The notes under the pieces are model-generated. The model worked only from the letters and a program-made list of their open reading frames with translations, ran no database searches and was not told the origin of the DNA. Below, one piece after another: positions 46,777 to 54,445 of a DNA stretch of 64,000 nucleotides. The position numbers and the translations under genes are program-made. The DNA is from Eikenella halliae (GTDB lineage: Bacteria > Pseudomonadota > Gammaproteobacteria > Burkholderiales > Neisseriaceae), in NCBI RefSeq assembly GCF_001648475.1, contig NZ_LXSQ01000007.1:62001-126000 (forward strand). The letters are read 5' to 3'. How positions within the stretch are numbered: the first letter of the stretch is position 1; the number at the start of each line of letters is the position of its first letter.

Positions 46777-46789
46777 TCTCAATTTCATA

Positions 46790-46893
46790 TATAGTGGATT
46801 AACAAAAAACAGAACAAGGCAGCAAGCCGCAGGCAGTACAAGCCATACGGCAAAGCGAGCCAACGCTGAAGCATTTTTTGTTCACTCACCATA
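46790..46893. repeat. Correia-like repeat element downstream of mgtE
   Basis: Starts TATAGTGGATTAACAAAAAA and ends TTTTTTGTTCACTCACCATA. The right end has diverged (TTCACTCACCATA for TTCACTATA), so this is an older copy. It starts 13 bp after the mgtE stop and is followed by an inverted uptake-word pair at 46896-46940. Confidence 0.8.
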
Positions 46894-47011
46894 AAGTTTT
46901 CAGGTAGCCTTTCCCTACCAAGCAGAGGCTACCTGAAAATTTTTAGAGGCCCAAAACTGATTCCACCATACAGCTACAGCCCGTTCCATATCAAACCGCA
47001 ACATAGCCATA

Positions 47012-47114
47012 TATAGTGAATTAACAAAAATCAGGACAAGGCGGCGAGCCGCAGACAGTACAGATAGTACGCAAGGCGAGGCAATGCGGTACTGGTTTTT
47101 GTTAATTCACTATA
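47012..47114. repeat. Correia-like repeat element, left of the HAD gene
   Basis: TATAGTGAATTAACAAAAAT ... TTTTTGTTAATTCACTATA with interior AGGACAAGGCGGCGAGCCGC. One base is missing in the GTACGGCAAGG motif compared with the other copies. Opposite orientation to the copy at 47513. Confidence 0.88.
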
Positions 47115-47158
47115 AAATCAGCAGCAGCTTCAGCCTCCTTTTTTCAGGTAGCCTCATC

Positions 47159-47470
47159 ATGAACCCATCCCGCCCCAAAGCCATATTCGTAGATGTCGAT
47201 GACACGCTGGTGCGCAGCGTCGGCCAAACCCGCATCCCCATGCCCGCCGTCATCGCCCATATCCGCCGCCTGCACGATGCCGGCCACCAGCTCTATTTGT
47301 GGAGCAGCGGCGGTGCGGATTACGCCCGCGCCAGTGCGGAAGAGCTGGGTATCGGTCAATATTTCCAAGCCTTTCTGCCCAAGCCGCAAGCCTATATCGA
47401 CGATCAAGCCGTTGCCGACTGGCGCTTCTGCCGCCACATCCTGCCTGCCAACAGCAGCGAAATCGAATAA
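47159..47470 (+). CDS. Small HAD-superfamily protein
   Basis: 103 aa from ATG 47159; an extended frame begins inside the Correia-like element and is rejected as start. Motif I is FVDVDDTLV (nucleophile Asp and DxD general acid), motif II is probably LYLWSSGGADYA (Ser), and the later PKPQAYIDDQ carries the Lys and acidic residues. No large cap domain is present, so it would be a minimal phosphatase; the substrate is unknown. The gene is isolated between two inverted Correia-like elements (47012 and 47513). The ribosome-binding site is weak. Confidence 0.65.
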   Translation: MNPSRPKAIFVDVDDTLVRSVGQTRIPMPAVIAHIRRLHDAGHQLYLWSSGGADYARASAEELGIGQYFQAFLPKPQAYIDDQAVADWRFCRHILPANSSEIE

Positions 47471-47512
47471 TCCGCCCTTCCCGAACCATCCGCCTGCAAT
47501 TCACCAAACCAA

Positions 47513-47616
47513 TATAGTGAATTAACAAAAACCAGTACCGCATTGCCTCGCCTTACCGCACTATCTGTATCGTCTGCGGCTCGCCGCCTTGTCTTGTTTT
47601 TTGTTAATCCGCTATA
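47513..47616. repeat. Correia-like repeat element, right of the HAD gene
   Basis: TATAGTGAATTAACAAAAAC ... TTTTTTGTTAATCCGCTATA with the interior in reverse orientation (CGCATTGCCTCGCC ... CTGCGGCTCGCCGCCTTG). Confidence 0.88.
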
Positions 47617-47622
47617 AAAGGC

Positions 47623-47657
47623 AAAAGGCTACCTGAAATTTTCAGGTAGCCTTTTGC
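47623..47657. terminator. Inverted uptake-word terminator
   Basis: AAAAGGCTACCTGAAA and TTTCAGGTAGCCTTTT joined directly; serves the convergent HAD and exported-protein genes. Confidence 0.82.
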
Positions 47658-47661
47658 CCAA

Positions 47662-48282
47662 TCAAAACGCTGTCTGCAACAACGGCCGGAATGCCTTGGT
47701 TTCCAGCTTGCCTAGACCGTAGATTTTGGCCTGCCCGCCATGCGGCCGGGTTTGGAATTGGTAATTCAGGCCGGGATGCCGCCATTCCAAACCGGCGGGG
47801 ATATTGGCCACCAAGCAGTCGCGGGTTCGGCTGCTGCAGAATTCCAGCCAGGCGCGGCTGTGTGAGAAGTGTTTCGCATCCGATTCATCGGCCGTGCGGA
47901 TTTTGGATTGGCGGTATTGCGCCATTAAAAATTGGAGAATCGGTACGATTTTTTCCCGATTGTCCGCTTTTTGGTAGACAGCCATACTGTTTGTGCCGTT
48001 TTTCATACCATCAATCGTTATCGGGGCTACAGCCGTAATCTGCGAAGGGAATGTCCACATTTCCAAGGTGAGCGAATCATCCTGAATCAGCTTCTCGGCA
48101 AATGCCTCCAGCACTTGGTCTTCATTTGCGGCGGCAATTTTCGGCACGGAAGCCGCTTCCCGCGCGCCATTGGGCACGGCGGGGCGGCCAGCCGTTTGCG
48201 TGCCTTGGTGTTGCAGGACAACCTGTGCGCAGGCAGACGACAAACAGGCAGCGAATGCTGCTGCCAAAACGATTTTTTTCAT
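47662..48282 (-). CDS. Exported protein of unknown function
   Basis: 206 aa. A signal peptide (MKKIVLAAAFAACLSSACA, cleavage after ACA; the Cys could also suggest a weak lipobox SSAC) is followed by a Gln/Thr/Pro-rich linker and a mixed alpha/beta domain containing EMWTFPSQITAVAPITIDGMKNG and a CSSRTRDC cysteine pair. No family recognised. Monocistronic, ending at the terminator 47623-47657. Confidence 0.6.
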   Translation of the reverse strand: MKKIVLAAAFAACLSSACAQVVLQHQGTQTAGRPAVPNGAREAASVPKIAAANEDQVLEAFAEKLIQDDSLTLEMWTFPSQITAVAPITIDGMKNGTNSMAVYQKADNREKIVPILQFLMAQYRQSKIRTADESDAKHFSHSRAWLEFCSSRTRDCLVANIPAGLEWRHPGLNYQFQTRPHGGQAKIYGLGKLETKAFRPLLQTAF

Positions 48283-48644
48283 TTTTGTTTCCTGATTAAC
48301 TTAAAACACAAACGGCCCATTTTTCAGGTAGCCTGACAGGGGATGGGCTACCTGAAAACATGAGTTTCAACAAATCCGAAACCGCATACATGCGTTTCGC
48401 ACACACTATCCATGCAGCTATGCTTACCAACGCTAGATTCGGGAGTGAGACCAATGGCTGCCGCCCATTTCCAACTATCGCCAAAATACTTATTCCTTCA
48501 TACCGCATCGGCCAGCCTGACCATCACTATCCGTACCGTCCGCGCCCCAACGCTTGATAGGAGAAATCATTATTTCAGCTACAACCCTATCACTCATCAA
48601 GGCTACCTGAAAATATCGGGCTCGAACCAAACCAATACCCGAAA
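48283..48644. other. Intergenic region without a convincing gene
   Basis: Contains an inverted uptake-word pair at about 48321-48359 and a single word at 48599-48611. Short frames exist on the plus strand but none has a ribosome-binding site or recognisable protein. Confidence 0.5.
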
Positions 48645-49139
48645 CTACTGCCCCGTTTCCATCTTTGCCACTTCGTGTGGGTTGAGCCTTGCTTCATCTT
48701 CCTGCCCCAAGCCGACTAGGCGGCGCAGGCGGGTCATATAGAGGTTTACATCCAGCCCCTGTCCGTTGCGCTGCGCGCTCCAGATGGTTTCGGCCAGCGC
48801 GTCCATCATATCGTGTTCGGCGCGCACCCAGTTGCCGGCATAGCGGCCTTGCAGCTCGTGGTGGATGGCGCGGATGCCGGGCGGTTGGTCGATGTCGCTT
48901 TGCTCTTGTATGGAAAGGTGCAGCGACAGGTGCAGGAAGGGGTTGGTTTCGCCCTGCTCCGGCGTCCAGTTGTGGTCGAGGTAGCGTTCGATATTGTCGA
49001 GATAATGGTGATATTCGGGGTGGGCTTCGATGATGCGCAGAGCTTTTTGCTGGAGTTTGTCCAGTTGCAGCGGGGTAAGGCGTTGCCGCCATATGTCGGC
49101 AAAAAAGCGACGTACGTCGTGGGTGTTTACATCATACAT
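48645..49139 (-). CDS. DUF1841 family protein
   Basis: 164 aa, soluble, helical. NTHDVRRFFADIWRQRL...ALRIIEAHPEYHHYLDN...TPEQGETNPFLHLSLHLSIQEQSDIDQPPGIRAIHHEL is the DUF1841 pattern, common in beta- and gammaproteobacteria. Conserved His/Glu residues hint at metal binding but the function is not known. An eikDUS sits immediately ahead of the start, and the RDD gene ends 20 bp upstream, suggesting co-transcription. Confidence 0.78.
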   Translation of the reverse strand: MYDVNTHDVRRFFADIWRQRLTPLQLDKLQQKALRIIEAHPEYHHYLDNIERYLDHNWTPEQGETNPFLHLSLHLSIQEQSDIDQPPGIRAIHHELQGRYAGNWVRAEHDMMDALAETIWSAQRNGQGLDVNLYMTRLRRLVGLGQEDEARLNPHEVAKMETGQ

Positions 49140-49159
49140 TTTCAGGTAGCCTTTGGCGC

Positions 49160-49732
49160 TTAATCGCGGATAACCAAGGTTTTGGCCAGCATATCCTGCC
49201 CGGTGCGGCGGTTGCCGTCTTCCATAAACATCATCAGGATGCAGGCCGAGGCCGCCACCAAGGAGAGCATGCCGCCGATAAGCGGGAGGAATTTCAGCAA
49301 AATGGCCAGCGGCAGCAGGACGGCGGCTTCGCGCAACAGAAGGTATTGCACCAGGCTGGGTTCGCTGCCGTCTTCGCTGATCACGCGGATACCCATCATG
49401 CGTTTGCCCAGGCTTTGCCCGCTATTGGCCATCAGCATGGCCTGCCCGATTACATAGGCAAGCATCGCGCCGTAGCCGATGAGCGCAGGGTTGCCGAAAT
49501 TGCTGCCGAATAGGCCGCCGACTAGGCCAGTAATAAAGTTGACACCGATGGTAAACACCAGCATTATCAAAAGATTCAACGCTGCTGCTGCCACCCGCCG
49601 CCACGGCGCGGCCAGCTCCACATTGATGCCGTCTTCATCAAACACTTCGTCTTCCAACACGGCGGAACGGAAAACTTGTTTGATCTCTTCACCTATCTGG
49701 CTGTTGAAATTGGGTTGACGAAAATCCCGCAT
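49160..49732 (-). CDS. RDD-family membrane protein
   Basis: 190 aa. RDD domain with APWRRVAAAALNLLIML (Arg), then hydrophobic segments, SGQSLGKRMMGIRVISEDGSEPSLVQYLLLREA (the conserved GQSLGKR...I.V) and DGNRRTGQDMLAKTLVI (final Asp region). About four membrane spans. RDD proteins are transporter-like, a few reported as Na+(K+)/H+ antiporters; the role here is unknown. Confidence 0.82.
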   Translation of the reverse strand: MRDFRQPNFNSQIGEEIKQVFRSAVLEDEVFDEDGINVELAAPWRRVAAAALNLLIMLVFTIGVNFITGLVGGLFGSNFGNPALIGYGAMLAYVIGQAMLMANSGQSLGKRMMGIRVISEDGSEPSLVQYLLLREAAVLLPLAILLKFLPLIGGMLSLVAASACILMMFMEDGNRRTGQDMLAKTLVIRD

Positions 49733-49822
49733 GATTATTCCTTTCTGATTAGTCTGACGTTTGGCTTATGGGGCTACCTGAAAACCGCCTCCCGCTGTTT
49801 TCAGGTAGCCTGTGAAATGCCG

Positions 49823-50347
49823 CTACTGATAGCGCTGCCCGTTATGCTCCAGCCAGCCGTCCGCATGGCGGCCGGCCGGGTCGCGGTGCGTCCAGTGGAT
49901 CACGCCGCCTTGGGCGTTGTATTCGTATTCGCCGGAAAAGCCCACCGTGTCGCCACGCTGCAAACGCGGAATGCGCGGCGCGAGGTCGATATTGTGTGCC
50001 ACCAATACGGTTTGGCCGTTGGAGAGTTTCATGATGAAACGCTGGTGGCGCGAGCCTTGGGTGTCGTCGGGCAGGGTGCGGTGCACTTTGCCGCTGCCGC
50101 TCACCTGCACATCGCTGCGCTGCTCGGCAAAGGCTTGGGCAATCAGTTCGGCGCCGTCTGTCGCGCCCCGCTTGGCAGCAGCTTGGGCAGCATTTTGGCG
50201 TGGCGTGCGCGCCTGCTCGACTACGGCGGTTTTCGGCGGCGCCGCGCCCTGCTCCGGCTTGGATTTCGGCTGTTCGGCAAAGTGGAAATAGGCGGCGATG
50301 CCGAGCAACACCAAGAGCCACAGCCATTTGTTTTGTTTCTTATTCAT
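49823..50347 (-). CDS. DUF3465 family membrane-anchored protein
   Basis: 174 aa. N-terminal anchor helix (about 8-22), an Ala/Gln-rich linker, then a compact domain: VQVSGSGKVHRTLPDDTQGSRHQRFIMKLSNGQTVLVAHNIDLAPRIPRLQRGDTVGFSGEYEYNAQGGVIHWTH..., an exact fit to DUF3465. Predicted periplasmic or secreted beta-barrel-like (OB-type) domain; function unknown. Confidence 0.8.
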   Translation of the reverse strand: MNKKQNKWLWLLVLLGIAAYFHFAEQPKSKPEQGAAPPKTAVVEQARTPRQNAAQAAAKRGATDGAELIAQAFAEQRSDVQVSGSGKVHRTLPDDTQGSRHQRFIMKLSNGQTVLVAHNIDLAPRIPRLQRGDTVGFSGEYEYNAQGGVIHWTHRDPAGRHADGWLEHNGQRYQ

Positions 50348-50402
50348 TGTTGTTTGGATTGGTTGGCGGGCTACCTGAAAGCTTGCGCTTGCGGAAGCGG
50401 CG

Positions 50403-50522
50403 TTTTAGCTCCGCAGAAACTTAGCTTCCTTCGGAAACGGTGTTTTAGCTCCGCAGAAACTCCGCCTCCTTCGGAAACGGTGTTTTAGCTCCGCAGAAAC
50501 TCCGCCTCCTTCGGAGACTCCG
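50403..50522. repeat. Three tandem 40-bp repeats enclosed by inverted uptake words
   Basis: Units begin TTTTAGCTCCGCAGAAACT at 50403, 50443 and 50483. Units 1 and 2 differ at four or five bases near CCGCCTCC, and unit 3 differs at its end. Flanked by GGCTACCTGAAA (50370-50381) and TTTTCAGGTAGCCT (50523-50536), which pair with one another. A degenerate fourth copy may precede unit 1. Confidence 0.8.
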
Positions 50523-50544
50523 TTTTCAGGTAGCCTCAAATGGG

Positions 50545-51762
50545 TTAGTCGTCATGCCGCACATCGGGCAACAGCAGGCTCAGGAGAATCGCCAGCAGCG
50601 CGCACAAGCCCACGCCGGCGAAGCTGAAACTGCCCAGCTTCATTTCCATGCCGCCCACGCCCACGGTGAGCACCGAGCTCACAATCACCAGGTTTTTCGG
50701 CTGCATCAGGTTTACCTGTGCGTCGATCAGCGTTTTCAGCCCCAGCGAAGCAATCGTGCCGAACAGCAGAATCATCACCCCGCCCATCACCGGCAGCGGA
50801 ATCGAAGCCAGGAAAGCATTGAATTTACCGAAAAACGCCATGCAGATGGCGAAGATGGCCGCCCAAGTCATGATGGCCGGATTGCTGTTTTTGGTGAGCA
50901 TCACCGCGCCCGTTACCTCGCCGTAAGTGGTTACCGGCGGGCCGCCGATCAGGCCGGCCACGCACACGCCCAGGCCGTCGCCGGCCAGCGTTCTGTGCAG
51001 ACCCGGCTCGGCGGCATAATCCTTGCCGGTTACCTTGCCGATGGCCATGATGCCGCCGATGTGCTCAATCGCAGGCGCAATCGCCACCGGCAACATAAAC
51101 AGCGCGGCCTGCCAATTCACCTGCGGCGAATGGAAATGCGGCACGGCAAACCACGGCGCGGCCACAATCGGCGCGGTATCCACCATGCCCATGGCCAAAG
51201 CCATCAAATAGCCCGCCGCCACCCCGATTAAAATCGGCACCAGCTTCATCATCTTGCTGCCGAACACCGCCACCATCACGGTTACCGCAAACGTAAAGCC
51301 GGAGAGCAGCAGCGAATGGGTGTAGTCCAGCACCTGATTGCCGCCCGCCCGGCCCATCGCCATATTGCCGGCCACCGCCGCCACCGAAAGCCCGATCACC
51401 ATAATCACCGGTCCGATCACCACCGGCGGCAGCAAACGGTTGACCACCGGCAGCCCGAAATACTTAATCAGCGCGGCAAACACAAAATACATAAAGCCCG
51501 CCGCAAACAGCCCGAACATCGTGCCGCCCATGCCCCATTCCTGCATGGCATAGATAATCGGCGCGATAAACGCAAACGACGAACCCAGGAAAATCGGCAC
51601 CTTGCGGCCGGTCAGCGCCTGAAACAGCAGCGTACCGATGCCCGCGCCCAACAGCGCCATCGCCGGGTTCAACCCCGTGAGCAGCGGCACCAGCACCATT
51701 GCGCCGAAGGCCACAAACAAAATCTGCGCCCCCGCCACTGCGGTTTTGAAAGATTGAAACAT
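50545..51762 (-). CDS. uraA: Uracil permease (NCS2 / UraA family)
   Basis: 405 aa with about 12-14 membrane spans. Motifs QILFVAFGAMVLVPLLTGLNP, FLGSSFAFIAP, LPPVVIGPVIMVIGL, AIAPAIEHIGGIMAIG (substrate Glu) and GLIGGPPVTTYGEVTGAV are UraA-like. Proton-driven uracil uptake is inferred. GAGGAGG precedes the ATG. The 3' flank holds the 40-bp tandem repeat array. Confidence 0.9.
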   Translation of the reverse strand: MFQSFKTAVAGAQILFVAFGAMVLVPLLTGLNPAMALLGAGIGTLLFQALTGRKVPIFLGSSFAFIAPIIYAMQEWGMGGTMFGLFAAGFMYFVFAALIKYFGLPVVNRLLPPVVIGPVIMVIGLSVAAVAGNMAMGRAGGNQVLDYTHSLLLSGFTFAVTVMVAVFGSKMMKLVPILIGVAAGYLMALAMGMVDTAPIVAAPWFAVPHFHSPQVNWQAALFMLPVAIAPAIEHIGGIMAIGKVTGKDYAAEPGLHRTLAGDGLGVCVAGLIGGPPVTTYGEVTGAVMLTKNSNPAIMTWAAIFAICMAFFGKFNAFLASIPLPVMGGVMILLFGTIASLGLKTLIDAQVNLMQPKNLVIVSSVLTVGVGGMEMKLGSFSFAGVGLCALLAILLSLLLPDVRHDD

Positions 51763-51848
51763 GTTTCCTCCTCGAAAAATTCAGTCGGCAAAACGGGCGG
51801 GATTATACCCGAGAGCCTGTGCCTCCGCATCGCTTGGGCTACCTGAAA

Positions 51849-52007
51849 ATGGGAATCCTGCCTGCCGGAAGAAACGCTAAAAATGATGACGGATTAAAAA
51901 ACGGCACTTTCCCGAAAGGCAGAAAAGATGGCAGAATCACATACTGGCTGGAGAGCGAAATCCAGCGTCGGATTCTTGAAACCGCAGAAGCCGCCGGTAA
52001 AAATTAA
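51849..52007 (+). pseudogene. Fragment resembling the C-terminus of an AlpA-type regulator
   Basis: 52-codon frame. The second half, GTFPKGRKDGRITYWLESEIQ, matches the C-terminal part of phage-related AlpA/MerR-like regulators (pattern 'FPKP.K.G.R..W.ESEI..WI'). The N-terminal HTH half is absent; the frame starts just after an uptake word. This looks like a remnant of a prophage or island regulator whose 5' part was lost, not a functional gene. A base-poor, AT-rich gap to trpG follows. Confidence 0.5.
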
Positions 52008-52081
52008 AGCGGGTATAACGGCGGGCATTAAGAGTAACCATTAAAACATACCATATTATAAATCAATAATATATCCAAATT

Positions 52082-52660
52082 ATGCTTTTATTCATCGACA
52101 ACTACGACTCCTTCACCTACAACATCGTCCAATATTTCGCCGAGCTCGGCCAAGAAATCAGCGTGCGCCGCAACGACGACATCACGCTGGACGAAATTGC
52201 CGAACTCCAACCCCAATACCTCGTGATCGGCCCCGGCCCCTGCTCGCCCAAAGAAGCCGGCATTTCCGTGCCGGCCCTGCGCCGCTTTGCCGGGCAGATT
52301 CCCATTTTGGGCGTGTGCCTCGGCCACCAGGCCATCGGCGAAGCCTTTGGTAGCCGCATCGTGCGTGCGCAAGAGCTGATGCACGGCAAAGTATCGCCCG
52401 TGCACCACACCAACAGCGGCGTATTCGCCGGCCTGCCCAATCCCGTAAACTGCACCCGCTACCACAGCCTCGCCATCGAACGCGCCAGCCTGCCCGAATG
52501 TCTCGACATCACCGCCTGGACGGCAGACCGCGAAATCATGGGCGTGCGCCATAAACAATATGCCGTGGAAGGCGTACAATTCCACCCCGAAGCCCTGCTC
52601 ACCGAACATGGCCACGATATGCTGGCCAACTTCCTCAAAGAACATGCTGCCCGTACGTAG
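52082..52660 (+). CDS. trpG: Anthranilate synthase component II / aminodeoxychorismate glutaminase
   Basis: 192-aa class I glutamine amidotransferase giving ammonia for anthranilate (and probably 4-amino-4-deoxychorismate). Catalytic Cys79 (GVCLGHQ), His168 and Glu170 (VQFHPEALLTEHG); N-terminal LLFIDNYDSFTYNIVQYF. No component I gene is nearby; as in other Neisseriaceae trpE lies elsewhere. No clear ribosome-binding site: the 60 bp ahead are AT-rich. Confidence 0.92.
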   Translation: MLLFIDNYDSFTYNIVQYFAELGQEISVRRNDDITLDEIAELQPQYLVIGPGPCSPKEAGISVPALRRFAGQIPILGVCLGHQAIGEAFGSRIVRAQELMHGKVSPVHHTNSGVFAGLPNPVNCTRYHSLAIERASLPECLDITAWTADREIMGVRHKQYAVEGVQFHPEALLTEHGHDMLANFLKEHAART

Positions 52661-52761
52661 CCAGTGAGCCGAACTTATCATTCCCGCATCGGCTCGCTTC
52701 GCAGAAAACTAAAGGCTACCTGAAACTTCAAATTCAAACCTCAAACAAAAAGGAGAACACC

Positions 52762-53208
52762 ATGAGCCTGAAAGCCCGCCTCACCGAAGACATGAAAACC
52801 GCCATGCGCGCCAAAGACACGCTCGCCCTATCTACCATCCGCCTGGCCAATGCCGAAATCAAACGCTACGAAGTGGACGAGCGCACCGAAGCCGACGACG
52901 CCAAAATCACCGCCATGCTCAGCAAAATGATTAAGCAGCGCAAAGAAAGCGCCGCTATCTACCACGAAGCCGGCCGCCAAGATTTGGCCGACAAAGAGCT
53001 GGCCGAAGTGTCCATCCTCCAGCGCTACCTGCCCGAAATGCTTTCCGAAGCCGAAATCCAAAGCGCTGTGGCCGAAGCCATCGTCCAAACCGGCGCATCC
53101 GGCATGGCCGATATGGGCAAAGCCATGGGCGTGTTGAAAAAACGCCTCGCCGGCCAGGCCGACATGAGCGACGTGAGCCGCCTACTCAAAGCCGCCTTGC
53201 AGAAATAG
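52762..53208 (+). CDS. GatB/YqeY domain protein
   Basis: 148 aa, preceded by AAAAAGGAG. SLKARLTEDMKTAMRAKDTLALSTIRLANAEIKRYEVD opens the YqeY helical domain related to the tail of GatB, the amidotransferase subunit; ADMGKAMGVLKKRLAGQADMSDVSRLLKAAL ends it. Presumed to bind tRNA or an amidotransferase. It sits between trpG and the ankyrin gene. Confidence 0.87.
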   Translation: MSLKARLTEDMKTAMRAKDTLALSTIRLANAEIKRYEVDERTEADDAKITAMLSKMIKQRKESAAIYHEAGRQDLADKELAEVSILQRYLPEMLSEAEIQSAVAEAIVQTGASGMADMGKAMGVLKKRLAGQADMSDVSRLLKAALQK

Positions 53209-53240
53209 CATCCCACAGGCTACCTGAACATGCCGACAGC

Positions 53241-53281
53241 TTTCAGGTAGCCTTTCTTTCCCCCGCAAAGGCTACCTGAAA
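53241..53281. repeat. 41-bp direct repeat copy 1 (uptake-word hairpin)
   Basis: TTTCAGGTAGCCT, spacer TTCTTTCCCCCGCAA, AGGCTACCTGAAA. Identical, spacer included, to 54376-54416, which lies on the other side of the ankyrin gene. Confidence 0.9.
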
Positions 53282-53311
53282 CGCAGTACTATATATTCAC
53301 CCCATCACACC

Positions 53312-54358
53312 ATGGCCAAGAAAAAGAAAACCCTGCCCAAAGATTTCACCGAGCTGCTAGCCGCCAACGACTTAAACACCCTCAAAGCCGCGCTTAGCCA
53401 ATGCGAGCCCAATGCCTACGATCGCTATGCATTTAACAAACCCGCCCTATCCTTCTACGACATTCCCGTAGAGCTGATGGCCTGGTTGTTGGAACAAGGT
53501 GCCGACATCAATGTAAAAGACGAATACGGCCGCACCCCGCTCCACTATCACGCCCAAGTGAACAACACAGCGCAGCTCGCCTTCTTGTTGGCACAAGATG
53601 CAGACATTCACGTCCAAGACACCTACGGCAACACCCCGCTGCATTTTGCCGGATATCATGCCGATGCCGCCCGCCTGTTAATCGAACACGGTGCCGACAT
53701 CAAAGCCAAAGGCGACAGGAGGCACGACGTGGTGGAACGTATGCTCAGCCGACTGAGCAGCGGCGAAATCGCCCGTGCCGCCCAAGCCGCCGCAGTGTAT
53801 TTGCAGGCGGGCTACAAGCCCACCAAGCTGGCTAAAGAGCAGGTTGTCCGTATCGGCGAAGATTTCGAATTCCACCGCGCCGGCTTCAACCCCGAATTCC
53901 TGGCCGAAACCGAAGCCGGTCTGCAACAGCTCTACCGCCTGTTTGCCGTGCCGCCCGTGCCCAAACGCATCCAACACGACGGCCAATCCCCCATCATGCT
54001 CGCTGGCGATACCTGGGAACAACGCTACGAACAAGCTTGGGTGCTGCTCGTACCTGGCAGCGGCCAGGCCGGCACCATGCAGGGCGAAGCCGTACGCATC
54101 GCGGGCAAGATCAACGACGAACTCCTGCGCAACGCCATGGGCAACTGGGATAAGGAATACCGCAAAATGCTCACCGCCCTCGGCGGCTATTTGCAACAAG
54201 GCAACGCCCTGTCGGCAAGCCAACTGGCCGAAGTAGCCCACATCTCCAAACACATGTTGGAAGACGACGGCACCGGCAGCAGCCGTCTGTGCGAGCTGGC
54301 CACCCTTTGGGTGTGCCGCAACCCCGAGCCGATTGCCTTGGAAAAACCCACATACTGA
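53312..54358 (+). CDS. Ankyrin-repeat protein in a repeat-flanked cassette
   Basis: 348 aa, no signal peptide, Lys-rich start. Two to three ankyrin repeats at about residues 55-130: MAWLLEQGADINVKDEYGRTPLHYHAQ, LAFLLAQDADIHVQDTYGNTPLHFAGY, ARLLIEHGADIKAKG. The C-terminal two thirds are helical and unassigned. A protein-binding role is inferred only. It has no ribosome-binding site ahead of the ATG. It interrupts the run yqeY-trpD, and identical 41-bp sequences lie 30 bp before its start and 17 bp after its stop. Confidence 0.75.
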   Translation: MAKKKKTLPKDFTELLAANDLNTLKAALSQCEPNAYDRYAFNKPALSFYDIPVELMAWLLEQGADINVKDEYGRTPLHYHAQVNNTAQLAFLLAQDADIHVQDTYGNTPLHFAGYHADAARLLIEHGADIKAKGDRRHDVVERMLSRLSSGEIARAAQAAAVYLQAGYKPTKLAKEQVVRIGEDFEFHRAGFNPEFLAETEAGLQQLYRLFAVPPVPKRIQHDGQSPIMLAGDTWEQRYEQAWVLLVPGSGQAGTMQGEAVRIAGKINDELLRNAMGNWDKEYRKMLTALGGYLQQGNALSASQLAEVAHISKHMLEDDGTGSSRLCELATLWVCRNPEPIALEKPTY

Positions 54359-54375
54359 TATTAACCACCCCCCTT

Positions 54376-54416
54376 TTTCAGGTAGCCTTTCTTTCCCCCG
54401 CAAAGGCTACCTGAAA
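54376..54416. repeat. 41-bp direct repeat copy 2 (uptake-word hairpin)
   Basis: Same 41 bases as 53241-53281, distance 1,135 bp. It also serves as a hairpin between the ankyrin gene and trpD. Confidence 0.9.
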
Positions 54417-54445
54417 TCACCCGAACCATCACACAAGGAAACCCG

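Noticed and set aside
47084..47158. N-terminal extension of the HAD protein starting inside the Correia-like element
   Set aside because: The extension is encoded by the repeat and an uptake word; the ATG at 47159 gives a natural HAD start.
48360..48557. 65-codon plus-strand frame in the intergenic region before the DUF1841 gene
   Set aside because: No ribosome-binding site, begins at an uptake word, and has no protein-like pattern.
50403..50522. CRISPR array
   Set aside because: The 40-bp units are directly adjacent with no spacers, and no cas gene is nearby.
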